This document shows positions 1 to 7,772 of a DNA stretch of 64,000 nucleotides, piece by piece. The position numbers and the translations under genes were made by a program. Below the pieces are notes generated by a model. The model had not been told where the DNA came from. It did no database searches and saw only the letters and a program-made list of their open reading frames with translations. This stretch comes from GCA-2720975 sp964469565 (GTDB lineage Bacteria > Planctomycetota > UBA1135 > GCA-002686595): assembly GCA_964469565.1 (NCBI GenBank), contig CAYXZD010000003.1, positions 62,001 to 126,000 of the forward strand, given 5' to 3'. Positions within the stretch are counted from its first letter, which is position 1, and each line of letters starts with the position of its first letter.

Positions 1-1682
1 TCGAGGGGCGTCGTCCACTCGGCCCCTAGACCCGGGTAGTCCAAGAGCAACCACAGAACGATTGTGCAAGCCAGGATGATCGTCCCGGCTTCGCTCACGA
101 AGACCTTGCCCTTTTGCCAGACCATGCGCCCAACCACCCGTGGCTGGGGAAGTCGATAGGCGGGTAGTTCTAGCAGCAGGGGAACTCTCGGGCCTTGGAT
201 AAGGGTTCGCGAGAGGACACCGGCGGCGATGAGAGCGACGAGGGTGCTGAATAGGTACATGCCCACAAGCAAGAGCCCCTGGGTTCCGATCCAACCCGTG
301 CCCTCACCAACGGGAAACAACGCACCAATTACGAGAGCATAGACTGGTAGGCGGGCCGCACAGGACATCAGCGGTACCACCATCATGGTCAGGAGCCGGT
401 CACGGCGACGCTCCATTGTGCGCGTCGCCATGACGGCGGGGATCGCACAGGCATAGCCTGCAAGCATCGGTATGAAGGCGCGTCCATGCAGGCCGATACT
501 CTTCATGATGCGGTCCATTAGGAACGCGACGCGGGACATATACCCCGAATCTTCCATGACGCCCATGAATGCGAACAGGAGCATGATTTGGGGCAAGAAC
601 ACCAGAACAGCTCCTGTGCCCGCAATCAGACCCTCTGTAACAAACGAACGGAGGATGCCTTCAGGTAGGGTGTCCCTAGCAGCGTCGGCTATCCAGGCCA
701 GCCCCCCGTCAATCCAGTCCATCATGGGGCCCGACCAAGTGAACACGGTCTGGAAGAGGATGCCCATGATGGCAATGAGGGCCAAGAACCCCGTCAACGG
801 GTTCAGGAGAAGGCTGTCAATGCGCTCACTCAGGACATTCCCTTGGGGTCTTGTTGCGCAGGCCACGTGCTTGTCTATCCAGGCATAGCGGGCCTCGATC
901 AACTGCTCGTCAATATCTCGGCCAGAGCCCGCCGCCAATCGCCGGCGGTGATTGACGGCTTGGCGCAAATCATCGGAGATGCCCACGAGCTCGTCCCCGT
1001 CGTCCAAGGAAAGCAGGGCCCAGGCCGCAAGAGCTAGCTTGCGTTGACTGTTCTGTTCGGTGCCCTCATCGGGCAGGGCCGCCATTACAGCTTGCAGGTC
1101 GGCCTGCAGCAGTGGGTCTTCATGGGCCCACCTAGGCCCCGGGGTCCCGAGGGAGGGATTGGCGAGGACCTTGTCGATAGCCTCACGGAGGTCACTGAGA
1201 CCGGATTGGGAACGGGCCACCGTGCTGACCACGGGAACGTCGAGGGTTTGGGCTAGCTTCTCTGCCCTCACGGGGTTGCCGTCTTCACTCTCATCGAGCA
1301 TATCCACCATGTTGAGCGCAATGACGCAGGGTTGCTCGAGCTCGAGAACCTGCAAGGCGAGATACAGGTTGCGCCGTAACTGCGTGGCGTCCACGACGAG
1401 AACCACCACATCGGGGCTGCCCTGTGAGCCCAAGCCTGCGAGGGTATTGATGGCTATCTGCTCTTCAGGGCTTCGGGCTGAAAGGCTGTAACACCCGGGT
1501 ACGTCCACCAATTCCACCCGGCCGGCCTTGGGGAGGTCTAGGTACCCCGTGTGGCGATCGACCGTAATCCCTGGATAGTTTCCGACCTTCTGGTCGGAAC
1601 CGGTCAAACAGTTGAACAAGGACGTCTTGCCCGTATTAGGGTTGCCTGCGAGGGCGATCCGCACCGGTGGATGAGAGTTCAT
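1..1682 (-). CDS. feoB: Ferrous iron transport protein B, C-terminus cut by window edge
   Basis: FeoB is an inner-membrane Fe(II) permease with a cytoplasmic GTPase. Reading the minus strand from the ATG at 1682 gives an open frame of about 560 codons that runs off the left edge. The G1 loop GNPNTGKTS is at residues 13-21, followed by switch I (NYPGITVD), G3 DVPGCYSL and G4 NMVD. From about residue 280 there are hydrophobic segments and the gate-type sequence RAFIPMLAGYACAIPAVMATRTM, typical of FeoB (here written only as key residues: FIPML, GYACA, PAVMATR). Full FeoB proteins are about 650-800 residues, so the last quarter lies outside the window. The start codon overlaps the feoA stop (ATGA), which indicates translational coupling. 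Family assignment is firm; only the end is missing. Confidence 0.96.
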   Translation of the reverse strand, partial: MNSHPPVRIALAGNPNTGKTSLFNCLTGSDQKVGNYPGITVDRHTGYLDLPKAGRVELVDVPGCYSLSARSPEEQIAINTLAGLGSQGSPDVVVLVVDATQLRRNLYLALQVLELEQPCVIALNMVDMLDESEDGNPVRAEKLAQTLDVPVVSTVARSQSGLSDLREAIDKVLANPSLGTPGPRWAHEDPLLQADLQAVMAALPDEGTEQNSQRKLALAAWALLSLDDGDELVGISDDLRQAVNHRRRLAAGSGRDIDEQLIEARYAWIDKHVACATRPQGNVLSERIDSLLLNPLTGFLALIAIMGILFQTVFTWSGPMMDWIDGGLAWIADAARDTLPEGILRSFVTEGLIAGTGAVLVFLPQIMLLFAFMGVMEDSGYMSRVAFLMDRIMKSIGLHGRAFIPMLAGYACAIPAVMATRTMERRRDRLLTMMVVPLMSCAARLPVYALVIGALFPVGEGTGWIGTQGLLLVGMYLFSTLVALIAAGVLSRTLIQGPRVPLLLELPAYRLPQPRVVGRMVWQKGKVFVSEAGTIILACTIVLWLLLDYPGLGAEWTTPL

Positions 1683-1912
1683 GGGTGAGGGCTCTCAACC
1701 ATGATGGTCTCGGCATCCGCGAGACGTAGGCTCAAGTGGCTCCCGCTCAATTCGAGTTCCACCATCCCTCCAATTCTCACCCGGCGCACCATGCGGACGC
1801 TAACCCCAGGGAGTAGGCCCATCTCCATCAGCCGCCGACGAAAAGACCGTTCGCCGCTGAGGCTGACGAGGCGGCTCCTGTGGCCGGGAGGAAGAGACGG
1901 GAGTGGAATCAT
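1679..1912 (-). CDS. feoA: Ferrous iron transport protein A (SH3-like FeoA domain)
   Basis: This is a 77-residue FeoA-type SH3-like protein, a cytoplasmic accessory of FeoB. The core motif RRRLMEMGLLPGVSVRMVRR and the end LRLADAETIMVE fit the family (MGL.PG...., then LR..EA..I.V). The open frame extends upstream to a TTG at 2002. I chose the ATG at 1912 because the protein then starts directly at the FeoA fold and an AAAGG Shine-Dalgarno-like sequence lies about 7 nt upstream; the extra 30 residues would be a non-conserved leader. The stop overlaps the feoB start. The gene faces away from rpiA, with a short shared intergenic region. Confidence 0.93.
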   Translation of the reverse strand: MIPLPSLPPGHRSRLVSLSGERSFRRRLMEMGLLPGVSVRMVRRVRIGGMVELELSGSHLSLRLADAETIMVESPHP

Positions 1913-2027
1913 GGGACCTTTCTTGAGACACGCTTGCAACAACGCCCAGAGCCTAGCAGGAAGGGGGAGGGCTGGCGAGTAGCTCAAGTGCCCAACGATC
2001 AAGCTGGTTCCGGTCCCTCATGGAATC

Positions 2028-2033
2028 TAGCCT
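2028..2033 (+). promoter_or_regulatory. Putative -10 element of rpiA (leaderless arrangement)
   Basis: TAGCCT ends 6 nt before the GTG start at 2040, the distance expected between a -10 box and the transcription start. The transcript may therefore begin at or next to the start codon. No good -35 hexamer is visible (a weak TGGTTC lies about 17 bp upstream). The same arrangement recurs in front of other genes in the window. Confidence 0.4.
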
Positions 2034-2039
2034 AGGGGC

Positions 2040-2759
2040 GTGACTCCACCCATCCCCACCCCCACACAGGCTTTAGCCTTGTCAAATCCCAAAGAAGCGG
2101 CCGGCCGTCAAGCGGCAGAACTGGTGCAATCTGGAATGACCGTTGGCCTAGGAACCGGCTCCACGGTGTTTTTCACCCTAGTCCGAATAGCCGAGCGCAT
2201 TCAATCCGAAGGCCTGGTGCTGCGGGGGATTCCCACCTCAGAAGATACGGCTCAAAAGGCCCGCGACATGGGCATCCCCCTTGTGACGCTCGATGAGGTC
2301 GAGTCGATCGATCTAACAATTGATGGAGCGGATGAGATCGATGGGCAGTTTGCGCTCATCAAAGGAGGGGGAGGGGCGCTTCTGCGAGAGAAGGTCGTGG
2401 CATTTATCAGCAAGCGTGAGGTCATCGTTGTAGGCCGTGACAAGGTCGTTGAGCTCCTAGGAACGACCTTCCGGTTGCCGGTTGAGATCACTCCATTTGC
2501 TCGCCCCATGGTTGAACGGGAGATCGTGAAGCTCGGCGCGCAGCCGGAGCTACGCAAGGATGGTGAGCTGTCTTACCTGACGGACAATGGCAATGAGATT
2601 CTCGACTGCACGTTCAGTGAGGGAATTGCAGATCCCGCAAGCCTTGAGCGCACGCTTGCATCCATTCCGGGCATTGTTGAGTCGGGCCTGTTTGTTGGCC
2701 TTGCCCAGGTGTGCTTTGTGGGAGAAGCAGACGGCTCATGCACAGTGCTTGAGCTCTAG
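2040..2759 (+). CDS. rpiA: Ribose-5-phosphate isomerase A
   Basis: RpiA interconverts ribose 5-phosphate and ribulose 5-phosphate in the non-oxidative pentose phosphate pathway. The 239-residue protein has the family signatures: GLGTGSTV near residue 36 (phosphate-binding loop), DGADEID in the middle and KGGGGALLREK with the catalytic Glu/Lys region just after. Length is close to typical RpiA (220-235). The start is a GTG at 2040; no in-frame ATG occurs before the conserved GLGTGS motif. There is no Shine-Dalgarno sequence, but a -10-like box sits 6 nt upstream, so the mRNA may be leaderless. Downstream the gene converges with gmhA, leaving 36 bp between the stops. Confidence 0.95.
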   Translation: MTPPIPTPTQALALSNPKEAAGRQAAELVQSGMTVGLGTGSTVFFTLVRIAERIQSEGLVLRGIPTSEDTAQKARDMGIPLVTLDEVESIDLTIDGADEIDGQFALIKGGGGALLREKVVAFISKREVIVVGRDKVVELLGTTFRLPVEITPFARPMVEREIVKLGAQPELRKDGELSYLTDNGNEILDCTFSEGIADPASLERTLASIPGIVESGLFVGLAQVCFVGEADGSCTVLEL

Positions 2760-2795
2760 GAGTGGACAGCTCACTTGTGATGGCCTCTGGGCGAG

Positions 2796-3395
2796 TTAGG
2801 CGTAGTTTTCCGGGAAGATTCTACGCTCTACTAGCTCGATCGTTGCGTGAATGATCTTGATGTGCAGCTCTTGAATGCGGTCTGAAGTCGTGGCCCTGGG
2901 AACGACAATGGGAACGTCGACGCACTCCAGCATCTTTCCTCCGCCCTGGCCAAGAAGCCCTACAACACTGACTCCACGATCCTGAGCGACTTCGCATGCT
3001 CGAATGACGTTCTCGGAGTTGCCCGAGGTCGAAATGGCCAACAACAGGTCCCCCTCTTTTCCATACGCCTCGACTTCACGGGCAAAGATGTGGCCGTAAC
3101 CAAAATCATTGGCCGTGCAAGTCAGGCGTGCAGGGTCAGAAAACGCAATCGCGCTCAAGGCACGTCGATCAGCTCGGAATCGTCCAGTCCATTCTTCTGC
3201 GAAGTGCATGGCGTCACACATGCTGCCCCCATTGCCGCAAGACATGAGCAATCCGCCATTGCGTAAGGTGTTTTCTGCTTTCTGTGCAAATGTTGTGACA
3301 GCCTCAATGAGGGCATCGTCAGCCATGAATGCATCGAGGGTCTGTGCAGCCTCTTTGAATGCACTTCTCAGGTGGCTATTGGAGTCTTCGCTCAT
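2796..3395 (-). CDS. gmhA: Sedoheptulose-7-phosphate isomerase (SIS domain)
   Basis: GmhA converts sedoheptulose 7-phosphate to D-glycero-D-manno-heptose 7-phosphate, the first step of ADP-heptose synthesis for LPS core or S-layer glycans. The 199-residue protein is a single SIS domain with CGNGGSMCDAMHFAEEWTGRF (sugar-phosphate loop and catalytic Glu), LLLAISTSGNSENV, and a C-terminal RIQELHIKIIHATIELVE helix, all typical of GmhA. The frame is open to 3533, but that would overlap ispG by 121 bp. The ATG at 3395 gives the normal length, and a TACAAT box lies 8 nt upstream in the 17-bp gap after ispG. It probably also belongs to the ispG transcript. Presence of GmhA implies a heptose-containing envelope polymer. 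Confidence 0.93.
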   Translation of the reverse strand: MSEDSNSHLRSAFKEAAQTLDAFMADDALIEAVTTFAQKAENTLRNGGLLMSCGNGGSMCDAMHFAEEWTGRFRADRRALSAIAFSDPARLTCTANDFGYGHIFAREVEAYGKEGDLLLAISTSGNSENVIRACEVAQDRGVSVVGLLGQGGGKMLECVDVPIVVPRATTSDRIQELHIKIIHATIELVERRIFPENYA

Positions 3396-3412
3396 GGCGG
3401 GGAATTGTAGCC

Positions 3413-4540
3413 TCAGTGGGCAGCCAAAATCAGGTCTAGCTCTGCATGGAGGGCAGGCAAAATGTCGTCGTAGGAATAAGACCCTACCGTCTTGGGCCCG
3501 CGTTTGAGGTTGACTGTTGTGGGGCCGCACCAAAGGCCGAGGTCTGCATCGTCGGTTTCTCCGGGCCCGTTGACGCGACAGCCCATCACCGCAATCGTGA
3601 CATTCCTGTCTTTGGCGTAAGTGGTCAGCTCCTTGACCTCTTGGGCAAGCTCGACGAAACGGTTGTTTTCTACCCGAGAGCAGGACGGGCAGGCGATGAT
3701 GTTGAGGCCATCGAAGAAGCCCTTGGGCACCGATCGGAATCGCCCTGCGGCAATATCGTTCAGAATCGAGCGGCCCACTTGGATCTCATCACCCTTGCTC
3801 TCGAAGGGAACCGTTAGCGAGACACGTAGCGTGTCCCCGATGCCTGCGGAGATGAGTTGCTCAAGGGCAACTCGGGTCTTGATGACTCCATCGGGAGGAA
3901 GGCCTGCTTCGGTGACTCCCAGGTGCAGGGGCACATCAGGTCGCAGCTTGGCAAATCGAGTATTGGCCTCGATAACTAAACGGGGATCGGAGTCCTTGAT
4001 GGAGACGAGGAAGTCATGAAAGCCCGCGTTGTCGAGCATTTTGCAGTGATCAACAGCACAGGCCACTATTGCGGCCACGTGATCCTCGGGGTGGGCAGCG
4101 TCGTATTCGGGGGCAATGGAGCCCGCATTGACTCCGATTCGTATGGCGCAGTGATGGGCCGTAGCTACTTTTGCAATCCACCGTACCTTCTCTTCGGCGG
4201 AGAGTTCCTTGTCGTGGTGGTGTAGATGTCCAGGGTTGTAGCGAATCTTCTGGACGTAGGGCGCAACGATTTCCGCCAGTCGGTAGTTCTCCTGGAGATC
4301 AACGGAGAGGGGCACTTCAGTCGTTTGGGCTAGACGCTCTAGGCATTCGGCATCGCGTTTGCTGTCGATTGCGATGCGTATGATGTCGGCCCCCGCTTCA
4401 GTCAGAAGCTCGATCTGGCGGGCAGTGGCTACTTCGTCACGGGTGACGGTAGCCGCCATGCTCTGAACGGCAATCGGGTGGTCACCTCCCAATAAGAGGG
4501 AGCCGATCCGGATCGTGCGTGTAGGGCGAGGGGGAAGCAT
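3413..4540 (-). CDS. ispG: 4-hydroxy-3-methylbut-2-enyl diphosphate synthase (IspG/GcpE)
   Basis: This [4Fe-4S] enzyme carries out the penultimate step of the MEP isoprenoid pathway. The 375-residue protein matches the compact bacterial form without the middle insertion domain seen in plants and some bacteria. It starts with the GGDHPIAVQSMAATVTRD region and has an N-terminal TIM barrel (IRIGVNAGSI, HLGVTEAG). The C-terminal iron-sulfur domain holds the cysteines in ACPSCSR and MGCRVNGPGE plus its conserved Glu. The gene is followed 17 bp later by gmhA on the same strand. Its 5' flank at 4541-4760 is a damaged or low-complexity assembly region, so its promoter cannot be read. Confidence 0.96.
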   Translation of the reverse strand: MLPPRPTRTIRIGSLLLGGDHPIAVQSMAATVTRDEVATARQIELLTEAGADIIRIAIDSKRDAECLERLAQTTEVPLSVDLQENYRLAEIVAPYVQKIRYNPGHLHHHDKELSAEEKVRWIAKVATAHHCAIRIGVNAGSIAPEYDAAHPEDHVAAIVACAVDHCKMLDNAGFHDFLVSIKDSDPRLVIEANTRFAKLRPDVPLHLGVTEAGLPPDGVIKTRVALEQLISAGIGDTLRVSLTVPFESKGDEIQVGRSILNDIAAGRFRSVPKGFFDGLNIIACPSCSRVENNRFVELAQEVKELTTYAKDRNVTIAVMGCRVNGPGETDDADLGLWCGPTTVNLKRGPKTVGSYSYDDILPALHAELDLILAAH

Positions 4541-4559
4541 GGTTCGTTTCAGTGGTGGC

Positions 4560-4574
4560 GGGGGGGGGGGGGGG
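4560..4574. repeat. Poly-G run (15 nt) upstream of ispG
   Basis: An uninterrupted G run lies immediately before the first copy of a 45-bp direct repeat and 20 bp upstream of the ispG start. It may be a real homopolymer or a base-calling and assembly artefact. It resembles the longer run on the other side of the scaffold gap. Confidence 0.8.
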
Positions 4575-4580
4575 CAGCGG

Positions 4581-4625
4581 GATTCTGGTCATTGTCCCTT
4601 CGGGCTGGGGCACCTCCAAAACGAA
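4581..4625 (+). repeat. Direct repeat copy A (45 bp)
   Basis: This 45-bp unit contains CATTGTCCCTTCGGGCTGG and GCACCTCCA. It matches 4769-4813 at 41 of 45 positions by eye. The two copies each follow a poly-G run and flank the N gap, so they may be repeat units that broke the assembly. Confidence 0.85.
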
Positions 4626-4657
4626 ACGCGTAACTGCTGAGGCTCAGCGAAGGAATA

Positions 4658-4667
4658 NNNNNNNNNN
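4658..4667. other. Assembly gap (10 N)
   Basis: Ten consecutive Ns mark a scaffold join. The gap-less stretch 4541-5093 holds poly-G, the two repeat copies and about 280 bp of ordinary sequence before the next gene. I found no credible coding region in it: the open frames here translate the homopolymer into poly-Gly or poly-Pro. Confidence 0.97.
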
Positions 4668-4672
4668 AGCTC

Positions 4673-4758
4673 GGGGGGGGGGGGGGGGGCGGGCGGGGGG
4701 GGGGGGGGGGGGGGGGGGGGGGTGGGGGGTTGGGGGGGGGGGGGGGGGGGGGGGGGGG
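4673..4758. repeat. Poly-G tract, 86 nt with five interruptions
   Basis: The tract is almost pure G, broken only by C at 4690 and 4694 and T at 4723, 4730 and 4731. Such runs are typical of two-colour Illumina no-signal calls. They could also mark a real G-rich hairpin or quadruplex where sequencing stalled. It abuts the N gap on one side and repeat copy B on the other. Confidence 0.85.
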
Positions 4759-4768
4759 AGTCTAGCAG

Positions 4769-4813
4769 GATTCTGGCCATTGTCCCTTCGGGCTGGAGCA
4801 CCTCCAGAACGAG
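4769..4813 (+). repeat. Direct repeat copy B (45 bp)
   Basis: Second copy of the unit at 4581-4625, with four substitutions (positions 9, 29, 39 and 45 of the unit). Both copies share CATTGTCCCTTCGGGCTGG. The sequence from here to 5093 holds no further repeat or gene; a TAGACT box at 5058-5063 could belong to the promoter of the next gene. Confidence 0.85.
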
Positions 4814-5093
4814 AAGGGTGCCTGACCGCCAAAAAAACCCACAAGAAAAGTCGCCTGCTCCCGGGTATGTCCACGGAAAGGGCTCCGAGGATACCGTACT
4901 GGGCACCGGGCCCCGGTGGGTTGCGTCGGCCGGCATCCCCTCGCTAGCCAAGACCCCCATCGGGCCCGGGGTCCTTTTCCCGGGATGGGGCTGGGCCCTT
5001 CGGATTGCCCTTGCGTGCGAGGAATAAGACCTAGGGACGGACCGCTCAGAAGTGTTGTAGACTCTGCGCTTCGACCCTAACTGCGAGACATCC

Positions 5094-6323
5094 TTGAAAG
5101 CAAAACTCCTTATCGTCGGCGGTGGTGCCATGGGAACATGCACTGCTCTCCATGCAGCTAAACACTGCGATCCCATGCGTGAACCCGTTGTCCTCATTGA
5201 ACGGGATAGTTTGGCCTCTGGGGCTTCGGGGCGCACATCGGCGATTGTTCACCAGGCCTTCAGCGACCGGGCGATGGCAGGCATGGCACGTGATGCCGTG
5301 AAGGTCTATTCCTCAGTGCGAGCTTCCACAGGGCGGTCGGTGGGCTACCGGCGTACGGGTGCCTTGATTCTAGCAGGCGACTCCCCGGAGCAGGTGGCGT
5401 CCCTTGAAGAGGACATAGAGATGCAGCGCTCCCTCGCGATTGACGTGATGCGCGTAGGCGCAGAGGAAATGCGTCAACTTTTCCCCGGAATCGAGGTAAG
5501 TGATTCATCTGTCGGAGCATGGCAGTCTGCGGGAGGATTCATTGATCCAGAGCGCGCGATCTCCGTTTTCGCCGCCTTGGCCCGGGAGAAGGGGGCCACG
5601 ATTCGGGAAAACGCTGGTGCTCACAAACTGCTTATCAGAGACGGTTGTGTTGTTGGTGTTGAGACTGAGCGTGGGGATTATGAATGCGAAAACGTCGTGT
5701 TGGCGACCGGTGCTTGGACGCACACCTTCTTGAGGGACTATGGCGTCGACCTTCCGATGCAAGCTCTGAAGACGCGGGAGTCCTTCATGGAGATGCCACC
5801 GGTGGAGGGCCCTGATGAGGATGACATCGATATAGATGGTAGTGGGGGAGACACCGAAACCCGCTTTGTACCCAATCCTCTCGACAGCATGCCGGTTTCT
5901 CACCCTGTGCTGGTGGACCTTGAGCGTGACTTTCAGACGCGGTGCGACCCCATGCGCGCGCGCACCAGAATCGAACAGCTCGGACTTGCTGGAGCCGAGG
6001 AGATTCACTCTCCCGACGGGTGGACATCAGAGGAATCAGCGGAATTTGGAGGATGGGCCCGCGCGGCGATCTCTGGACGGATGCCGGTGTACAACTCGAT
6101 GAAAGACCTAGGAACTCACACGGCCTGGTTGACCGTGTCTCCCGACGGCTTGCCTGTTGTGGGACCCGTCTCAGCGATCAAGGGGCTCTATGTGATGACT
6201 GGATTCTCGGGCCGAGACTTTCACCTTGCTCCGGCCATTGGAGAAGGGCTGGCCCAGATGATACTAGGCCAGCCCGTGAGCGCCTTCGATCCAGAGGTAT
6301 TGGCCCCCGACCGATTGTTGTGA
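5094..6323 (+). CDS. FAD-dependent oxidoreductase, DAO (D-amino-acid/glycine oxidase) family
   Basis: The 409-residue flavoenzyme has an N-terminal dinucleotide fold, KLLIVGGGAMGTCTALHA (GxGxxG-type), then IERDSLASGASGRTSAIVHQ, the glycine-rich FAD loop of DAO enzymes. The C-terminal DGLPVVGPV...GLYVMTGFSGRDFHLAPAIGE closes the FAD site as in glycine, sarcosine and dimethylglycine oxidases. Substrate cannot be told; sarcosine or glycine-type amines are plausible. An acidic insert (DEDDIDIDGSGGD) lies around residues 240-253 and is not usual. The start is TTG at 5094, chosen because the FAD fold begins directly there. No clear ribosome site is visible. It stands alone between the assembly gap and a convergent signalling operon. 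Confidence 0.85.
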   Translation: MKAKLLIVGGGAMGTCTALHAAKHCDPMREPVVLIERDSLASGASGRTSAIVHQAFSDRAMAGMARDAVKVYSSVRASTGRSVGYRRTGALILAGDSPEQVASLEEDIEMQRSLAIDVMRVGAEEMRQLFPGIEVSDSSVGAWQSAGGFIDPERAISVFAALAREKGATIRENAGAHKLLIRDGCVVGVETERGDYECENVVLATGAWTHTFLRDYGVDLPMQALKTRESFMEMPPVEGPDEDDIDIDGSGGDTETRFVPNPLDSMPVSHPVLVDLERDFQTRCDPMRARTRIEQLGLAGAEEIHSPDGWTSEESAEFGGWARAAISGRMPVYNSMKDLGTHTAWLTVSPDGLPVVGPVSAIKGLYVMTGFSGRDFHLAPAIGEGLAQMILGQPVSAFDPEVLAPDRLL

Positions 6324-6356
6324 TCAAGGCAAGCTCTGCTCGGGCATGAGGCTTTC

Positions 6357-7736
6357 TTAGCCAACGAGGCCAGCTTGACGCCAGATCTTCATCTTGTTCG
6401 ACAGGGTACGTGCTGTAAGTCCAAGTCGGCGAGCCGCCTCAGTCTTGTTGCCCCGAGTGCATTCAAGAGTCGCTAGGATCGCAACACGCTCAACGTCGGC
6501 CATGGGGCGGTTTGCGAGGGCGGCGGCAATTCGATTGTCATCAAGCTCCCACTCCTGGTTAGCTTCCTCGTAATTCCCGTGAGCAAGGTGATACTCCATG
6601 ACTGGGCCTGGGCCGGCTGCGCAAATCGCATGCTCCACCGAGTGTTCCAGTTCACGTGCGTTGCCAAGCCAAGAGGCTTCCAACAGGCATGATTCAAACT
6701 CCGTTGAAAACTCAACCTGTGGGCACCCTCGCAATTGGGCGATATTGCGCGCCACTTGGCGAGCTACGGCGAGGATGTCCGCGGGCCGCTTGCGGAGGGG
6801 GCTGATGTGTAGTGAGTTGGTGTGAAGGTTGTAGTAGAGGTCTTCACGCCAGCCGTCATTGGCGATTGCTGACGGCAGATCTCGGGAGGTTGTGGCAACA
6901 ATCCGGGCGCTTGTGCGCAGTGTGCTTGATCCGCCCGAGCGCTCGTATTCGCCGCTGTTCAGAACCCTTAGGAGCCGCGCTTGTAGCCTGGGGTTGAGGA
7001 GACGGACCTCTTCGAGTACGAGAGTGCCTCCATCTGCGAGTCCTAGGCATCCGGGTTTTTGACGCCCAACCCCTGCAGAGGGACATCTCTCCTGCCCGAA
7101 GAGCTCGCACTCAAGTTCAGCATCGGTGAAGGCGGTACAGTCGAGGCGAATGAATGGTTCATTGGCTTGGAAGCTCGCCTGGTGTACATACTGTGCCAAG
7201 CGTGTCTTGCCCACGCCCTCTTCGCCCGTAATGAGAACACAGCCGGGGTTGCGAGCCGCACGGGCCGCTGCACGGAGCGTGTCGAGCAGATCCTCACTCT
7301 CGGCCACGAAAGGTGGGTACTGCATGTTGCAGAGCTGTCCCCGCAGGTAGTTGGCCTCTTGACAGATTCTGTGGTGCTGTGCGAGGCGTTCAACGGTGGC
7401 GACGATGACCCGTGGCGAAGTGGGAGTGAGAATGAACTCCGCTGTCTTGTGTCGTGTAGCTTGCCAAGCTTCCGTCTCGGCGGTGCTCGGTGCGATGAGC
7501 ACCTGGGGCAGGTCAAAGTCCCTTGCATGGACGCGCTTGAGATACTCCGCACCGCCGCATGTTTCTGCGCGCAGGTTCCAGATGACGAGGTCGGGGTGTT
7601 CTGTATTGATGCGCTCTAGGCCCTCCTCGCCACAGGCCGTGGCCATCAGAGTGTAGCCGTGGCCTTGGAGGGCAGCGGTGATGGCCTCACGGGAGCGGGG
7701 CTCGTCGTCGATGAGTAGAATGCGTTGGACAGTCAT
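6357..7736 (-). CDS. NtrC-like AAA+ regulator with degenerate receiver and no GAFTGA loop
   Basis: The order receiver (1-120), AAA+ domain (about 142-375) and Fis-type helix-turn-helix (about 415-457, TRGNKTEAARRLGLTARTLS) is that of sigma-54 activators. Key positions are altered, though. The phosphoacceptor Asp is Asn54 (VIWNLRAE), and the receiver Lys region reads LTPTSP. Walker A is GEEGVGKT (171-178). Walker B is GGTLVLEE, with Glu in place of the usual Asp. The sigma-54-contacting GAFTGA loop is replaced by CPSAGV (218-223). Arginine-finger sequences (WREDLYYNL, LRKRPAD) are retained. It is therefore probably not phosphorylated and may not activate sigma-54; it could act as a DNA-binding ATPase or repressor. 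It follows the receiver-HATPase gene by 36 bp in one operon. Confidence 0.88.
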   Translation of the reverse strand: MTVQRILLIDDEPRSREAITAALQGHGYTLMATACGEEGLERINTEHPDLVIWNLRAETCGGAEYLKRVHARDFDLPQVLIAPSTAETEAWQATRHKTAEFILTPTSPRVIVATVERLAQHHRICQEANYLRGQLCNMQYPPFVAESEDLLDTLRAAARAARNPGCVLITGEEGVGKTRLAQYVHQASFQANEPFIRLDCTAFTDAELECELFGQERCPSAGVGRQKPGCLGLADGGTLVLEEVRLLNPRLQARLLRVLNSGEYERSGGSSTLRTSARIVATTSRDLPSAIANDGWREDLYYNLHTNSLHISPLRKRPADILAVARQVARNIAQLRGCPQVEFSTEFESCLLEASWLGNARELEHSVEHAICAAGPGPVMEYHLAHGNYEEANQEWELDDNRIAAALANRPMADVERVAILATLECTRGNKTEAARRLGLTARTLSNKMKIWRQAGLVG

Positions 7737-7772
7737 GGTGATCCGGGGTGGTAAGGGTCTTGGATGGAAGGA

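Noticed and set aside
472..1491. Plus-strand open frames opposite feoB
   Set aside because: The minus strand encodes an unmistakable FeoB; these are antisense shadows with low-complexity sequence.
4673..4758. Functional G-quadruplex
   Set aside because: Possible, but a two-colour sequencing poly-G artefact explains the run next to an N gap at least as well.
4552..5236. Long open frames on both strands through the poly-G region (poly-Gly / poly-Pro)
   Set aside because: They are products of the homopolymer and the Ns; the 3' part overlaps the flavoenzyme gene in the wrong frame.
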